From Arthrobacter sp. Y-9 (lineage in GTDB: Bacteria; Actinomycetota; Actinomycetes; Actinomycetales; Micrococcaceae): a stretch of DNA of 64,000 bases. The notes below the pieces were generated by a model, which was not told the origin of the DNA, did not search any database, and saw nothing but the letters and a program-made list of their open reading frames with translations. Made by a program: the position numbers and the translations under genes. Location: NCBI RefSeq assembly GCF_029690065.1, contig NZ_CP121463.1:620001-684000 (forward strand). Direction: 5' to 3'. Below, one piece after another: positions 1-8,727 of the stretch; positions within the stretch are counted from its first letter, which is position 1, and the number at the start of each line of letters is the position of its first letter.

Positions 1-2
1 CC

Positions 3-1157
3 GCCGCCTTCTTCCTGCAGGGTTTCCTCTTCATCACGATGACCACCCACCTGCCGCAGATCCAGGGGCTCTTCGGCCTGGACGCGGCCACCCTGTCCCT
101 GGTGCTCCTGGGAATGGTGGTGCTGGCGGGCGCCGGTTCGGTGCTCGCGGGGCAGCTCGCCCGGAGGCTCGACTCCGCCCAGGCTCTGCGGGTGGGGCTC
201 GGGCTGATCGGCGCCGGCGCGGTCGGGGTGGGGCTGGCGCCCGATCTGCTCCTGTTCTGTCTGTTCCTGGCCGTGTACGGGGTCGGTCTCGGCACCGTGG
301 ACGCCTCGATGAACATGCAGGGCGTGGCACTTGAGCACCGCCTGCGCCGCACGTTGCTGCCCGGTTTCCACGCGGCATGGACCGCCGGAGGGATCGTCGC
401 GACGCTCGCGGCGCTCGCGTTCGGGGAAGCCGCGCTGGCGGCGTCCGTGACCCCCTTCGGAGTGGTCGCGGTGGTGGCGACGGCACTGCCGTTCCTGCGC
501 CGGGACCGGGGACAGGAGACGGGGTCCGAAGCCGTTCAGGTGAGCATCCCGTGGAAGCGGCTGATGCTGGTGGGCCTGGTCCTGGTGCTCTTCTACATGG
601 TGGACACCGCCGCTTCCACGTGGGGCCCGGCCTATCTCCATGACCTCTTCGGCACGGGCCTGGGCAATGTGGCCGTCGCGACCCTGCCGTACCTGGTGGC
701 CTCGCTCCTGGCGCGGCTTGCGGGTGACTGGGCCGTCGGACGGTTCGGAGCGGTGCGGCTCCTGCGCGCCGCCGCCGTGCTCTCGGCCGCCGCGCTCGCC
801 CTGGTGGTCCTGGCCCCGGACGCAGCGATCGCGGTGCTGGGATTCGCCGTCCTCGGGTTCGGCGCCGGCATCATCGCGCCGCTGTCGTTCTCCGTGGCCG
901 GGTCGATCGCAGCGCTCGGCCAGGCCGGGTCCGGTGGCGCCGACGACCCGGTGCGCCGTGCCCGGGTGGATTCCGTGATCGCACGGTTCAACCAGTTCAA
1001 CTATGTGGGGGCACTGCTGGGTTCCGTGCTGACGGGTCTGGTGGGGGCCGACTCGCTGCGCCTCGGTTTCGCGCTGCCCCTCGTGCTGGTCCTGGCGATC
1101 CTGCCGCTCGCAGGGGCATTCCGGGAAACCCCTGCTTTCCGGGACGGCAGCGCTTGA
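3..1157 (+). CDS. MFS transporter, 5'-truncated by window edge
   Basis: The reading frame is open from the first bases of the window, so the N-terminus lies upstream; the ATG at 39 is internal. The 385 visible residues are almost all hydrophobic helices. Typical MFS features are TTHLPQIQ in an early helix, a GTVDASMNMQG stretch near the end of the N-terminal half, a basic central loop around FLRRDRG, and a second set of helices. It resembles sugar or drug efflux MFS proteins of the YbjJ/FucP-like type with a conserved 'D.SMN' signature; the substrate cannot be told. It acts in the cytoplasmic membrane. A strong hairpin follows 25 bp after the stop. Family assignment is firm, substrate unknown. 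Confidence 0.85.
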   Translation, partial: AAFFLQGFLFITMTTHLPQIQGLFGLDAATLSLVLLGMVVLAGAGSVLAGQLARRLDSAQALRVGLGLIGAGAVGVGLAPDLLLFCLFLAVYGVGLGTVDASMNMQGVALEHRLRRTLLPGFHAAWTAGGIVATLAALAFGEAALAASVTPFGVVAVVATALPFLRRDRGQETGSEAVQVSIPWKRLMLVGLVLVLFYMVDTAASTWGPAYLHDLFGTGLGNVAVATLPYLVASLLARLAGDWAVGRFGAVRLLRAAAVLSAAALALVVLAPDAAIAVLGFAVLGFGAGIIAPLSFSVAGSIAALGQAGSGGADDPVRRARVDSVIARFNQFNYVGALLGSVLTGLVGADSLRLGFALPLVLVLAILPLAGAFRETPAFRDGSA

Positions 1158-1181
1158 CGGGAGGAGTGAAGTGGGTACAAG

Positions 1182-1209
1182 AAAGCCCCGGTCCGTGGAC
1201 CGGGGCTTT
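1182..1209. terminator. Bidirectional hairpin terminator
   Basis: Perfect inverted repeat AAAGCCCCGGTCC-GT-GGACCGGGGCTTT. It lies 25 bp after the MFS stop and 13 bp beyond the 3' end of the first tRNA-Arg (minus strand), so it can end both units. A nearly identical hairpin follows the second tRNA copy. Confidence 0.8.
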
Positions 1210-1222
1210 CGCGTCTTCTCTG

Positions 1223-1296
<74 letters not shown>

Positions 1297-1475
1297 ATGT
1301 TTCTCCCGGGAGAATTCCCGTTCGAACCTCGAAATACTTTACCCGAAAACTTCTCAGGATGCACGACGGCGTGCGGACGGTCCGGGAAAGGCCGGGATCC
1401 GGGGGAGCGGCGGGTGCGGGCTGAACGGGTGCGAAGCGGCGGCAGCGCGTGACGAGCGTGCGGAACCGGGCACGA

Positions 1476-1505
1476 AAAAGCCCCGGTCCGTGGACCGGGG
1501 CTTTT
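1476..1505. terminator. Hairpin terminator of the second tRNA-Arg
   Basis: AAAAGCCCCGGTCC-GT-GGACCGGGGCTTTT, the same hairpin as at 1182-1209, 12 bp beyond the 3' end of the second tRNA-Arg on the minus strand. Confidence 0.75.
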
Positions 1506-1516
1506 GCATCTTCCTG

Positions 1517-1590
<74 letters not shown>

Positions 1591-1699
1591 TTGGCATCAT
1601 TCCGGAGGCGACTCCCGGTTGAACCTTCATAAACTTTACGGGAACTTCTGGCGGCTTCCAAATCGACGGCCGGTGACGCCCCGCACATGTACCGGTCTA

Positions 1700-1715
1700 C
1701 GTGACCTTAATCACA
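1700..1715. promoter_or_regulatory. CRP/GlxR-type site upstream of pckG
   Basis: CGTGACCTTAATCACA differs from the CRP/GlxR consensus TGTGANNTANNTCACA at only two conserved positions. It is centred about 147 bp before the pckG ATG in a locally AT-rich intergenic stretch. A weak promoter may lie downstream (TTGCTG at 1780-1785 and an ATACCTACGAT stretch at 1805-1815). Seen as a motif; regulator identity is inferred. Confidence 0.5.
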
Positions 1716-1854
1716 AAATGGGTCGAAAAGAGTGATTCGACCACGGAAAACGTCCCGGAATGGGCTCCGTCGTCAAATATTGCTGAAAATCCGTCCAGTG
1801 GTCCATACCTACGATTGAGACACCCGCCCAGGAACCCATCGAAAAGGACTCACT

Positions 1855-3684
1855 ATGGGAAATCTGACGACGTCTCGCCTGACAGCTGACGCCCCCACCA
1901 CCCACCAGAAGCTTCTGGCCTGGGTCGAGGAAGTGGCAGAACTGACGCAGCCGGACTCCATCTACTGGGTGAACGGTTCCGAAGAAGAGTACGCACGCCT
2001 GACCACTGAACTGGTCGAGGCCGGCACCCTGGTCCCCCTCAACCCGGAGACCTTCCCGAACTCCTTCGCCGCCTTCTCCGATCCGGCCGACGTGGCCCGC
2101 GTGGAAGAGCAGACCTTCATCTGCTCCGAGAAGGAGGCCGATGCCGGCTTCACCAACAACTGGATGGCCCCCGCCGAGATGAAGGGGAAGCTCAACGCCC
2201 TCTTCGCCGGCTCCATGCGTGGCCGCACCATGTACGTCATCCCGTTCGTCATGGGTCACCTTGACGCCGAGGATCCCAAGTTCGGCGTCGAGATCACCGA
2301 CTCCGCCTACGTGGTCGCCTCGATGCGCATCATGGCGCGCATCGGCACCGACGTGCTGGACAAGCTGACCGCCACGAACGCCTTCTTCGTCCCCGCGCTG
2401 CACTCCGTGGGCGCTCCGCTGGAGCCCGGGCAGAAGGACGTCGCCTGGCCGTGCAACCCGGACAAGTGGATCGTGCACTTCCCGGAGGAGCGCTCGATCG
2501 TGTCCTACGGTTCCGGCTACGGCGGAAACGCGCTGCTGGGCAAGAAGTGCTTCTCCCTGCGCATCGCCTCGGTGATGGCCCGGGACGAGGGCTGGCTCGC
2601 CGAGCACATGCTGATCCTCAAGCTCACCAGCCCGGAGAACAAGGACTACCACGTGGCGGCGGCCTTCCCGTCCGCGTGTGGCAAGACCAACCTCGCGCTC
2701 CTCGATCCCACCATCAAGGGCTGGAAGGTCGAGACCCTCGGCGATGACATCAACTGGATGCGCTTCGGCAAGGACGGCGAACTCCGTGCCGTGAACCCGG
2801 AGGCCGGCCTGTTCGGCGTCGCCCCCGGCACCGGCTGGGGCACCAACCCCAACGCCATGCGTGCCATCGCCAAGGGCAACAGCATCTTCACCAACGTCGC
2901 CCTGACGGACGACGGCGGTGTCTGGTGGGAGGGCATGACCGACGAGACCCCGGCGCACCTGACCGACTGGCAGGGCAACGACTGGACCCCCGAGTCGGGC
3001 CGTCCGGCAGCGCACCCGAACTCGCGCTTCTGCACCCCGATCGACCAGATCGACATGCTCGCCGAGGAGTACTTCGCTCCCGAGGGCGTCCAGGTCGATG
3101 CCATCCTGTTCGGCGGACGCCGCAAGACCACCATCCCGCTGGTGACCGAGGCGCGTGACTGGACCAATGGCATCTTCATGGGCTCCACGCTCTCCTCCGA
3201 GACCACGGCCGCCGCGGCCGGCGCCGTCGGTGTGGTGCGCCGCGATCCCATGGCCATGCTGCCGTTCATCGGCTACAACGCCGGTGATTACCTGAAGCAC
3301 TGGATCTCCCTGTCCGCCAAGGCGAACCCGGAGAAGCTGCCGAAGATCTTCCTGGTCAACTGGTTCCGCCGCACCCCCGAGGGTGGCTTCGCGTGGCCCG
3401 GTTTCGGAGAGAACTCCCGCGTGCTGAAGTGGGCCATCGAGCGCATCGAGGGCAAGGCCGACGCCGTCGAGACCCCGATCGGCTTCGTGCCGACGGCCGG
3501 GTCCCTGGACACCGACGGTCTGGACGTCTCCGCCGAGGAACTGGACGCCGCTCTGGCGTTCCGCCCGGAGGAGTGGGAGGTCGAGGCCGCGAGCATCGAG
3601 GACTGGTACGCCAACTTCGGTGAAGCTCTCCCTGCGGACCTCCGCGCCGAGTTGGACGGTTTGAAGAGCCGCCTCGCTTCCTGA
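1855..3684 (+). CDS. pckG: Phosphoenolpyruvate carboxykinase (GTP)
   Basis: Converts oxaloacetate and GTP to PEP, CO2 and GDP, the first committed step of gluconeogenesis in the cytoplasm. The 609 residues match the GTP-dependent family in length. The nucleotide-binding loop [11 protein letters not shown] lies near residue 270, followed by the metal-binding stretch LGDDINWMR, the RRKTTIPL segment and the C-terminal [19 protein letters not shown] 1855 is preceded by AAAAGGA at 1842-1847, a good ribosome binding site. The gene stands alone: a long AT-rich leader with a CRP/GlxR-like box lies upstream and a 15-bp hairpin terminator follows. Carbon-source control is likely. Confidence 0.97.
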   Translation: MGNLTTSRLTADAPTTHQKLLAWVEEVAELTQPDSIYWVNGSEEEYARLTTELVEAGTLVPLNPETFPNSFAAFSDPADVARVEEQTFICSEKEADAGFTNNWMAPAEMKGKLNALFAGSMRGRTMYVIPFVMGHLDAEDPKFGVEITDSAYVVASMRIMARIGTDVLDKLTATNAFFVPALHSVGAPLEPGQKDVAWPCNPDKWIVHFPEERSIVSYGSGYGGNALLGKKCFSLRIASVMARDEGWLAEHMLILKLTSPENKDYHVAAAFPSACGKTNLALLDPTIKGWKVETLGDDINWMRFGKDGELRAVNPEAGLFGVAPGTGWGTNPNAMRAIAKGNSIFTNVALTDDGGVWWEGMTDETPAHLTDWQGNDWTPESGRPAAHPNSRFCTPIDQIDMLAEEYFAPEGVQVDAILFGGRRKTTIPLVTEARDWTNGIFMGSTLSSETTAAAAGAVGVVRRDPMAMLPFIGYNAGDYLKHWISLSAKANPEKLPKIFLVNWFRRTPEGGFAWPGFGENSRVLKWAIERIEGKADAVETPIGFVPTAGSLDTDGLDVSAEELDAALAFRPEEWEVEAASIEDWYANFGEALPADLRAELDGLKSRLAS

Positions 3685-3714
3685 GTGAACCTCCACGGCC
3701 GTGAGCCGTGCTGA

Positions 3715-3750
3715 CGCCAAGACCCCCGGACCTCCGGGGGTCTTGGCGTT
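3715..3750 (+). terminator. pckG terminator
   Basis: 15-bp perfect stem CGCCAAGACCCCCGG / CCGGGGGTCTTGGCG with an ACCT loop, 30 bp after the pckG stop. The remaining 196 bp to the converging LysR gene show no gene. Confidence 0.85.
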
Positions 3751-3946
3751 TCCGGGGTGTGGCATCCAGTCGGTGGTCCGCCGAACTCGCGGTTCCCGGG
3801 CTGAGTCCGCTGCGCGCGGCAGCGAGGTGGGACGTCCCGCAGCGAGTTCAGCGGCCACGACGACGGCGGCTGGCTCACTGCGCCGCGGCTCACCGCGCCG
3901 GAGCGTGCGGTGGGGCACGCGCCCGTGCGGCCGCGCGCCGTCGTGC

Positions 3947-4852
3947 TCACGCGTGCGCGGAGCCCGCCGCTTCGTGCAGGAGGCGGACGAGGAGCTGAAC
4001 CCCCGGGCTTGCGGACATGGTCTGCCGGTACGCCGCCGAGACCGAGCGGTGGGCCTGTTCTCCGGCGAGAGGCCTGGCCACGACCCCGGCGGGCAGCGCG
4101 CCCCGGCCCAGGCGTGGCACGAAGGCGAGCGCGAGCCCCTGTGCCACGAACTCCAGATGCGTCGCGAAGTCCGGGTCGATGAAGGCGATGCGCGGGGTGG
4201 CCCCCTCGCTCGCCAGGAGCCGGAGCAGTGCTTCATGGCAGATCGCCCCACGCGGCTGCGAGCACCAGGTCTCCTGCAGCAAGGCGGCGCGGGGAATGGC
4301 GTCGAGCGCGGCGAGTGGATGCGTGGAGGGCAGCATGATGTCCGCGACGTCGTGGCAGAGCGGCTCCAGCAGGACGTTTCCGGGGATCTCCAGGGCCACC
4401 GAGTTCCAGTCGTGGACGACCGCCAGGTCGACGTCCCCATGGGCCACTTTGCCGACCGCCTCGGCCGGATCCACGGCGACCACTTCCAGGCGCATCTCCG
4501 GCACCTCCTCGGCCAGCCGGGCCGCGACGCCGACCAGCAGCCCTCGGGCCGCGGTGGAGAAACTGGCGACGGTGAAGGTGCCCTTCGGCTGTTCTCCCGC
4601 GGTCAGAATCGATTCCATCTCCTCGAGCTCGGAGAGGATCCGGCCGCCGTGCTCGACCAGGGCCCGGCCGCGCTCGGTGAGGAGCACCCCGCGGCCGTGG
4701 CGTTCCAGGAGGGCGGCTTTCGAGTGGCGTTCGAGCTTCTTGATCTGCTGGGAGACGGCGGAGGGGGTGAAGCCGAGGTCGACGGCCGCGGAGGCCACGC
4801 TGCCCGTCCGATGGACCGCGACAAGGGCCTGGAGCGCCTGGAGATCGATCAT
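3947..4852 (-). CDS. LysR-family transcriptional regulator
   Basis: 301 residues, the normal LysR length. The N-terminal winged helix-turn-helix (about residues 3-60) contains SVASAAVDLGFTPSAVSQQI, the recognition helix. The remainder is the periplasmic-binding-protein-like effector domain. It is transcribed away from the EamA exporter at 4925. A perfect palindrome CTACCG-N6-CGGTAG lies between them and overlaps this gene's own -10 hexamer (TAGCAT, 6 bp before the ATG), as expected for autorepression plus control of the neighbour. There is no ribosome binding site, so the mRNA is probably leaderless. The likely target is the exporter; the effector is unknown. Confidence 0.92.
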   Translation of the reverse strand: MIDLQALQALVAVHRTGSVASAAVDLGFTPSAVSQQIKKLERHSKAALLERHGRGVLLTERGRALVEHGGRILSELEEMESILTAGEQPKGTFTVASFSTAARGLLVGVAARLAEEVPEMRLEVVAVDPAEAVGKVAHGDVDLAVVHDWNSVALEIPGNVLLEPLCHDVADIMLPSTHPLAALDAIPRAALLQETWCSQPRGAICHEALLRLLASEGATPRIAFIDPDFATHLEFVAQGLALAFVPRLGRGALPAGVVARPLAGEQAHRSVSAAYRQTMSASPGVQLLVRLLHEAAGSAHA

Positions 4853-4861
4853 GCAGAAATG

Positions 4862-4879
4862 CTACCGAATCAGCGGTAG
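4862..4879. promoter_or_regulatory. LysR operator (palindrome) between lysR and eamA
   Basis: CTACCG-AATCAG-CGGTAG, a perfect 6-bp inverted repeat fitting the LysR T-N11-A rule. Its left arm overlaps the minus-strand -10 hexamer TAGCAT (4859-4864) of the LysR gene and it lies about 50 bp upstream of the EamA start. Confidence 0.65.
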
Positions 4880-4924
4880 AAATCAACGCTGGTGCTAAAG
4901 ACTCGCCCGCGACACGATGAAGAG

Positions 4925-6010
4925 GTGAAAACTCGTCATGTCCTGCTGGCCCTGCTCGTCGCTCTGATCTGGGGCGTCAACTTCGTCGCCATCGAGGCCG
5001 GCCTCCGCGATGTCCCACCCCTGACCTTCGCCGCGCTCCGCTTCGCCCTGGTGGCGTTCCCGTTGATGCTGTTCGTCCCGCGGCCGCGGGTCCCGTGGTG
5101 GACCGTGGTGGGCGTCGGCCTGTTCATGAGCGCGGGGCATCTCGGCTTCATCTACCTGGCGATGCACCTGGGCCTGCCCTCGGGCCTGGCACCCCTCATC
5201 CTGCAGAGCCAGGTCCTGTTCACCGTCCTGCTGGCCGCGGTGTTCCTCGGGGAACGGCCGGGCCGGGTTCAGCTCCTGGGGATCGGCGCGGGGGTGCTGG
5301 GCCTGGGGATCGTGGTGCTGGGCCGGGGCGCTTCCGCGGATCTGCTGCCGCTGCTGCTCGGGCTTGCGGGCGGTCTGTCCTGGGGTCTGGGCAATGTGGT
5401 GTCCCGCTCGGCGCGGGGAGCCAAGCCGTTCTCCCTGGTCGTGTGGTCCGCGGCGGTGGTCCCGGTGCCGCTGCTCGCGCTGTCGATGCTGCTCGACGGA
5501 CCTGCCGCCCCGGCCCGGGCCCTGGTCGCGATGAGCCCGGTGGCGTGGGCGAGCACGGTGTTCACCGTCCTGATCTCGACCCTCCTGGCATTCACGGTCT
5601 GGAACGGGCTGCTGCAGAAGTACCCCGCCGCGCAGGTGGTGCCCTTCACCCTGGTGGTGCCGCCGATCGCCATGCTCGCGGGCTGGCTTGCCTTCGGCGA
5701 GATCCCCGGCCTCTGGGACCTGGTGGGCGGGGCGGTGCTGCTCGCCGGCGTGGCCGTCTCGCAGTCGGGCGGCGCGCTCCTGACGCGGCGGAGCCGGATG
5801 GTGGGTGATGTGGGGGCGCCGGTCGAGCCGGTGGCGGCAGTGACGCAGGCCGTGACGACGGCGGAGCCGACGACGGCCGCATCGACGACGCTGCGGGGCC
5901 CCGTGGCCTCCCCGGAACCGGCCCCGGTGCGGGCCTCCGCCGCGGCCGGGATCGCGGACGTCCCGCCTCGCGGCGGCGACCGGACTCCGGAGCCCGCCGG
6001 GCAGGGGTGA
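4925..6010 (+). CDS. EamA/RhaT-family (DMT) exporter with long C-terminal tail
   Basis: Membrane transporter of the drug/metabolite superfamily with about ten helices in two EamA repeats: residues about 5-130, beginning VKTRHVLLALLVALIWGVNF, and about 140-280. Such proteins often export amino acids or their derivatives. I chose GTG 4925 because a CACGAT hexamer sits 6 bp before it; an in-frame GTG at 4892 is also possible. After the last helix the frame continues for about 75 residues rich in Ala, Pro, Thr and Val with no recognisable fold, which is unusual for the family. It is divergent from and probably controlled by the LysR regulator at 3947-4852. Confidence 0.88.
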   Translation: MKTRHVLLALLVALIWGVNFVAIEAGLRDVPPLTFAALRFALVAFPLMLFVPRPRVPWWTVVGVGLFMSAGHLGFIYLAMHLGLPSGLAPLILQSQVLFTVLLAAVFLGERPGRVQLLGIGAGVLGLGIVVLGRGASADLLPLLLGLAGGLSWGLGNVVSRSARGAKPFSLVVWSAAVVPVPLLALSMLLDGPAAPARALVAMSPVAWASTVFTVLISTLLAFTVWNGLLQKYPAAQVVPFTLVVPPIAMLAGWLAFGEIPGLWDLVGGAVLLAGVAVSQSGGALLTRRSRMVGDVGAPVEPVAAVTQAVTTAEPTTAASTTLRGPVASPEPAPVRASAAAGIADVPPRGGDRTPEPAGQG

Positions 6011-6095
6011 CCCGCGCCTCGGTTCCCCTGAACGCCTCGCCCGGGCCGCCGTCGTCGTGCGTCCAGCCGCGCGGCGGAGCGCGGTGTCCAGCGCG

Positions 6096-6111
6096 TCACA
6101 GGGAACTGTGA
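6096..6111. promoter_or_regulatory. Palindrome upstream of poxB
   Basis: TCACAG-GGAA-CTGTGA is a perfect inverted repeat centred about 66 bp before the poxB start. It has CRP half-sites arranged inside-out (TCACA-N6-TGTGA instead of TGTGA-N6-TCACA). The binding protein is unknown. Confidence 0.45.
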
Positions 6112-6169
6112 GGAACGAGTCGCGCGGCCGGGGTTCCGCGCGACGTGACCGGGCCGTAGGGTCGGAAGC

Positions 6170-7894
6170 ATGGCAACCATCGCAAAGAACATTGTCGACA
6201 CTCTTGCCGCCAACGGCGTTCACCGCGTCTACGGCATCCCCGGTGACTCCCTGAACGGCTTCACCGACGCGCTCCGGGAGACGCCCTCGATCGAGTGGGT
6301 GCACGTCCGGCACGAGGAGGCCGCGGCGTTCGCGGCGGCGGCCGAGGCGGCGCTCACGGGCGAACTCGCCGTGTGCGCCGGCTCCTGCGGCCCCGGCAAT
6401 CTGCATCTCATCAACGGTCTCTACGACGCCAACCGGTCCCGCGTCCCGGTCCTGGCGATCGCGGCCCACATCCCCACCAGCGAGATCGGGTCCAACTACT
6501 TCCAGGAGACGCACCCGCAGGAGGTCTTCCGGGAGTGCAGCGTCTACGCGGAGCAGGTCACTGATCCTTCGCAGATGCCGCGCATCCTGGACATCGCGAT
6601 GAGGACCGCCATCGAGAAGCGGGGCGTCGCGGTGGTCGTCATCTCGGGTGACGTCGCGCTGGCGCAGGCGGCGAGCGAGGCCGTCTCGATCATCCGCAAG
6701 ACCGAGCCGCGGATCGTCCCGTCCGAGCCGGAACTGCGGGAGGCCGCGGGGATCCTGAACTCCGCGTCCAAGGTCACCATCCTCGCCGGCGCCGGTGTCC
6801 AGGGCGCTCACGAGCAGGTCGTGGCCCTGGCGGACGCGCTCGGCGCGCCGATCGTGCACGCGCTCCGCGGCAAGGAGTTCATCGAATACGACAACCCCTT
6901 CGACGTCGGCATGACCGGTCTCCTCGGCTTCGCCTCCGGCTACCGCGCCATGGAGGACTGTGACGCCCTGCTCATGCTCGGCACCGACTTCCCGTACCAG
7001 CAGTTCTACCCGGATCACGCCAAGGTGATCCAGGTCGATGTGCGGGGTGAACAGCTCGGCCGCCGGACCCGTCTGGACCTCGGCCTGGTGGGCACGGTCA
7101 AGGACACGGCCCAGGCGCTGCTGCCCCTGCTGGAGCGCAAGACGGACCGTTCGCACCTGGATTCGGCGCGCAAGCACTACGTCAAGACCCGGGCGAAGCT
7201 CGATGAACTCGCGAGCCCCACCCGGAAGGGCCAGCCGCTGCACCCGCAGTACGTGGCGCGAGTCGTGGACCGTCTCGCGGCCGACGACGCCGTATTCACC
7301 GCGGACGTCGGCTCGCCGGTCGTGTGGGCCGCGCGGTATCTGACGATGAACGGGAAGCGGCGCCTGATTGGCTCGTTCAACCACGGCAGCATGGCCAACG
7401 CCCTGGTCCACGGGATCGGCGCCGCCGCCCTGGAGCCGGAGCGCCAGGTGGTCGCGCTCGCGGGCGACGGCGGCCTGACGATGCTGATGGGCGAGCTCAT
7501 CACGCTCACGCAGAACAAACTCCCGGTCAAGCTGGTGGTCTTCAACAACTCCTCGCTGAACTTCGTGGAGCTGGAGATGAAGGCCGCGGGCTTCGTGAAC
7601 TTCGGCACCGGTCTCTCCAACCCGAACTTCGCGGCCGTGGCCGAGGCACTGGGCATCAAGGGCATCCGTGTGGAGAACGCGGAGGACCTGGAAGGCGCCG
7701 TGCAGGAGGCTCTCGCCTACGACGGTCCGGCCCTGATCGACGTCGTCACCGCGCGGCAGGAACTCTCGGTGCCGCCCGCCGTCTCGCTGGAACAGGCGAA
7801 GGGCTTCGCGCTGTACGCTCTGCGCACGGTGCTCTCGGGCCGCGGCGACGAGCTGCTGGACCTGGCCCGGACCAACTGGCGGCAGCTCTTCTAG
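6170..7894 (+). CDS. poxB: Pyruvate dehydrogenase (quinone) / pyruvate oxidase
   Basis: Thiamine-diphosphate and FAD enzyme that decarboxylates pyruvate to acetate and passes electrons to quinone at the membrane. 574 residues match the family. The N-terminal domain starts IAKNIVDTLAANGVHRVYGIPGDSLNG and contains the catalytic glutamate region RHEEAAAF near residue 50. The central FAD domain (about 190-330) has ILAGAGVQGAHEQ. The C-terminal ThDP domain has the metal motif GDGGLTMLMGEL...NN. ATG 6170 has no Shine-Dalgarno but a TAGGGT hexamer 7 bp upstream, so the mRNA is probably leaderless. A palindrome at 6096-6111 may be its operator. The spacer 6011-6095 shows nothing else. Confidence 0.95.
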   Translation: MATIAKNIVDTLAANGVHRVYGIPGDSLNGFTDALRETPSIEWVHVRHEEAAAFAAAAEAALTGELAVCAGSCGPGNLHLINGLYDANRSRVPVLAIAAHIPTSEIGSNYFQETHPQEVFRECSVYAEQVTDPSQMPRILDIAMRTAIEKRGVAVVVISGDVALAQAASEAVSIIRKTEPRIVPSEPELREAAGILNSASKVTILAGAGVQGAHEQVVALADALGAPIVHALRGKEFIEYDNPFDVGMTGLLGFASGYRAMEDCDALLMLGTDFPYQQFYPDHAKVIQVDVRGEQLGRRTRLDLGLVGTVKDTAQALLPLLERKTDRSHLDSARKHYVKTRAKLDELASPTRKGQPLHPQYVARVVDRLAADDAVFTADVGSPVVWAARYLTMNGKRRLIGSFNHGSMANALVHGIGAAALEPERQVVALAGDGGLTMLMGELITLTQNKLPVKLVVFNNSSLNFVELEMKAAGFVNFGTGLSNPNFAAVAEALGIKGIRVENAEDLEGAVQEALAYDGPALIDVVTARQELSVPPAVSLEQAKGFALYALRTVLSGRGDELLDLARTNWRQLF

Positions 7895-7931
7895 GTCTGG
7901 CCACCCGCCGTCCTCGTTCCCGTCCCCGTCA

Positions 7932-7952
7932 CCGCGAGCTGTTCCCTCGCGG
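7932..7952. terminator. Weak hairpin between poxB and the CGNR gene
   Basis: CCGCGAG-CTGTTCC-CTCGCGG, 7-bp arms, no T-run. It lies between two convergent genes. Its 16-nt piece AGCTGTTCCCTCGCGG recurs exactly in the long hairpin at 8709-8773. Confidence 0.4.
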
Positions 7953-7967
7953 CGTTGGGGGTCGGTG

Positions 7968-8501
7968 TCAGCGGCGGGCGGCGCGGTGCCGACGGACGGC
8001 GGCCCGGTTCGCGCAGCGCACCGAGCAGTACTTCTGCGTGCCGTTGCGCGAGACGTCGACGACGACGTTCCGGCACTCGCCGTCGACGTCCGCCCCGGCG
8101 GCGCAGCGGGACAGCCGGTGCATGCCGCGCGTCGTCAGGTGCAGGGCGGTGCCGACCGCGAAGACGGCTCTCAGGGTGCTCGGGAGGCCCTTGTCGTCGT
8201 CGCGGTAGTGGAGATGCCAGCCCTCGCCGTCGTGGTCCGTGAGATGGGGGTAAGCCGCTTCGTCCGCCATGATCCGGTTGAGGAGGCGCGCCCGCCCGGG
8301 GCCGTCGGCCGCGTCCACCACCCCGAGCCACTCGTCCAGGGCGGCCCTGAGCCGGGCGTGGTCACCGGGTTCGGCAGGGAACTCCATGGTCATCCCGAAG
8401 TCGCGCGTGCGGGACACGATGCCGTCGCGGTCGGCCGGCCAGTCGTTGGCGAGGGAGGCGGCCAGGAGGACGGCATACTCCCCGTAAGGGTTGAGGTGCA
8501 T
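7968..8501 (-). CDS. CGNR zinc finger / ABATE-domain regulator
   Basis: 177 residues. The N-terminal two thirds match the ABATE domain (stress-induced regulator type), beginning MHLNPYGEYAVLLAASLAND. The C-terminal about 45 residues form a CGNR-type zinc finger with four cysteines (RCAAGADVDGEC...YCSVRCANRAAVRRHR); the usual CGNR signature reads CANR here. Probable DNA-binding transcription regulator; targets unknown. TGTAAT lies 6 bp before the ATG, suggesting a leaderless mRNA. Only 25 bp separate its start from the divergent small gene at 8527, so they share a promoter region and may be co-regulated. Confidence 0.88.
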   Translation of the reverse strand: MHLNPYGEYAVLLAASLANDWPADRDGIVSRTRDFGMTMEFPAEPGDHARLRAALDEWLGVVDAADGPGRARLLNRIMADEAAYPHLTDHDGEGWHLHYRDDDKGLPSTLRAVFAVGTALHLTTRGMHRLSRCAAGADVDGECRNVVVDVSRNGTQKYCSVRCANRAAVRRHRAARR

Positions 8502-8526
8502 AAGGCCATTACATCAGGCTGGATCC

Positions 8527-8727
8527 ATGGACACCAGCACAGCATTGCAGCCGGCCGTGCAGGCCGAGGCCCACGACCATCTCTGGGCCGTCCGGTCCCG
8601 GCACTCCACGTCCGAGGGAGTGGTGCTCTACGAGCGGTGCGAGGACTGCGGCTCGTGGCGGATCGAGCTCCTGGAAGACCGGTTTCTCCTGCCCGAGACG
8701 CTGCATGCCCCGCGAGGGAACAGCTGA
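8527..8727 (+). CDS. Small cysteine-containing protein, unknown function
   Basis: 66 residues. Contains a CxxC pair (RCEDCGSW) in the middle after an HDHLWAVRSRH stretch, suggesting a small zinc- or redox-active fold, but no family is recognised. ATG 8527 is preferred: CAGGCT lies 6 bp upstream, and an upstream in-frame GTG would run into the divergent CGNR gene. The last codons (PRGNS-stop) form the left arm of a 31-bp perfect hairpin. Divergent from the CGNR regulator by 25 bp. Confidence 0.6.
   Translation: MDTSTALQPAVQAEAHDHLWAVRSRHSTSEGVVLYERCEDCGSWRIELLEDRFLLPETLHAPRGNS

Noticed and set aside
1298-1516. Small reading frames between the tRNA-Arg copies
   Set aside because: They read through tRNA and terminator sequence with no ribosome binding site or recognisable protein.
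1711-4440. Very long open frame antisense to pckG (about 900 codons), and similar ones at 4895-7411 (-), 30189-33089 (-) and 12067-13851 (+)
   Set aside because: They mirror strongly conserved genes on the other strand, show repetitive His/Arg/Gly/Asp-rich composition typical of GC-rich shadows, and match no family. Only the last part of the 12067 frame (from 13852) is a real gene.
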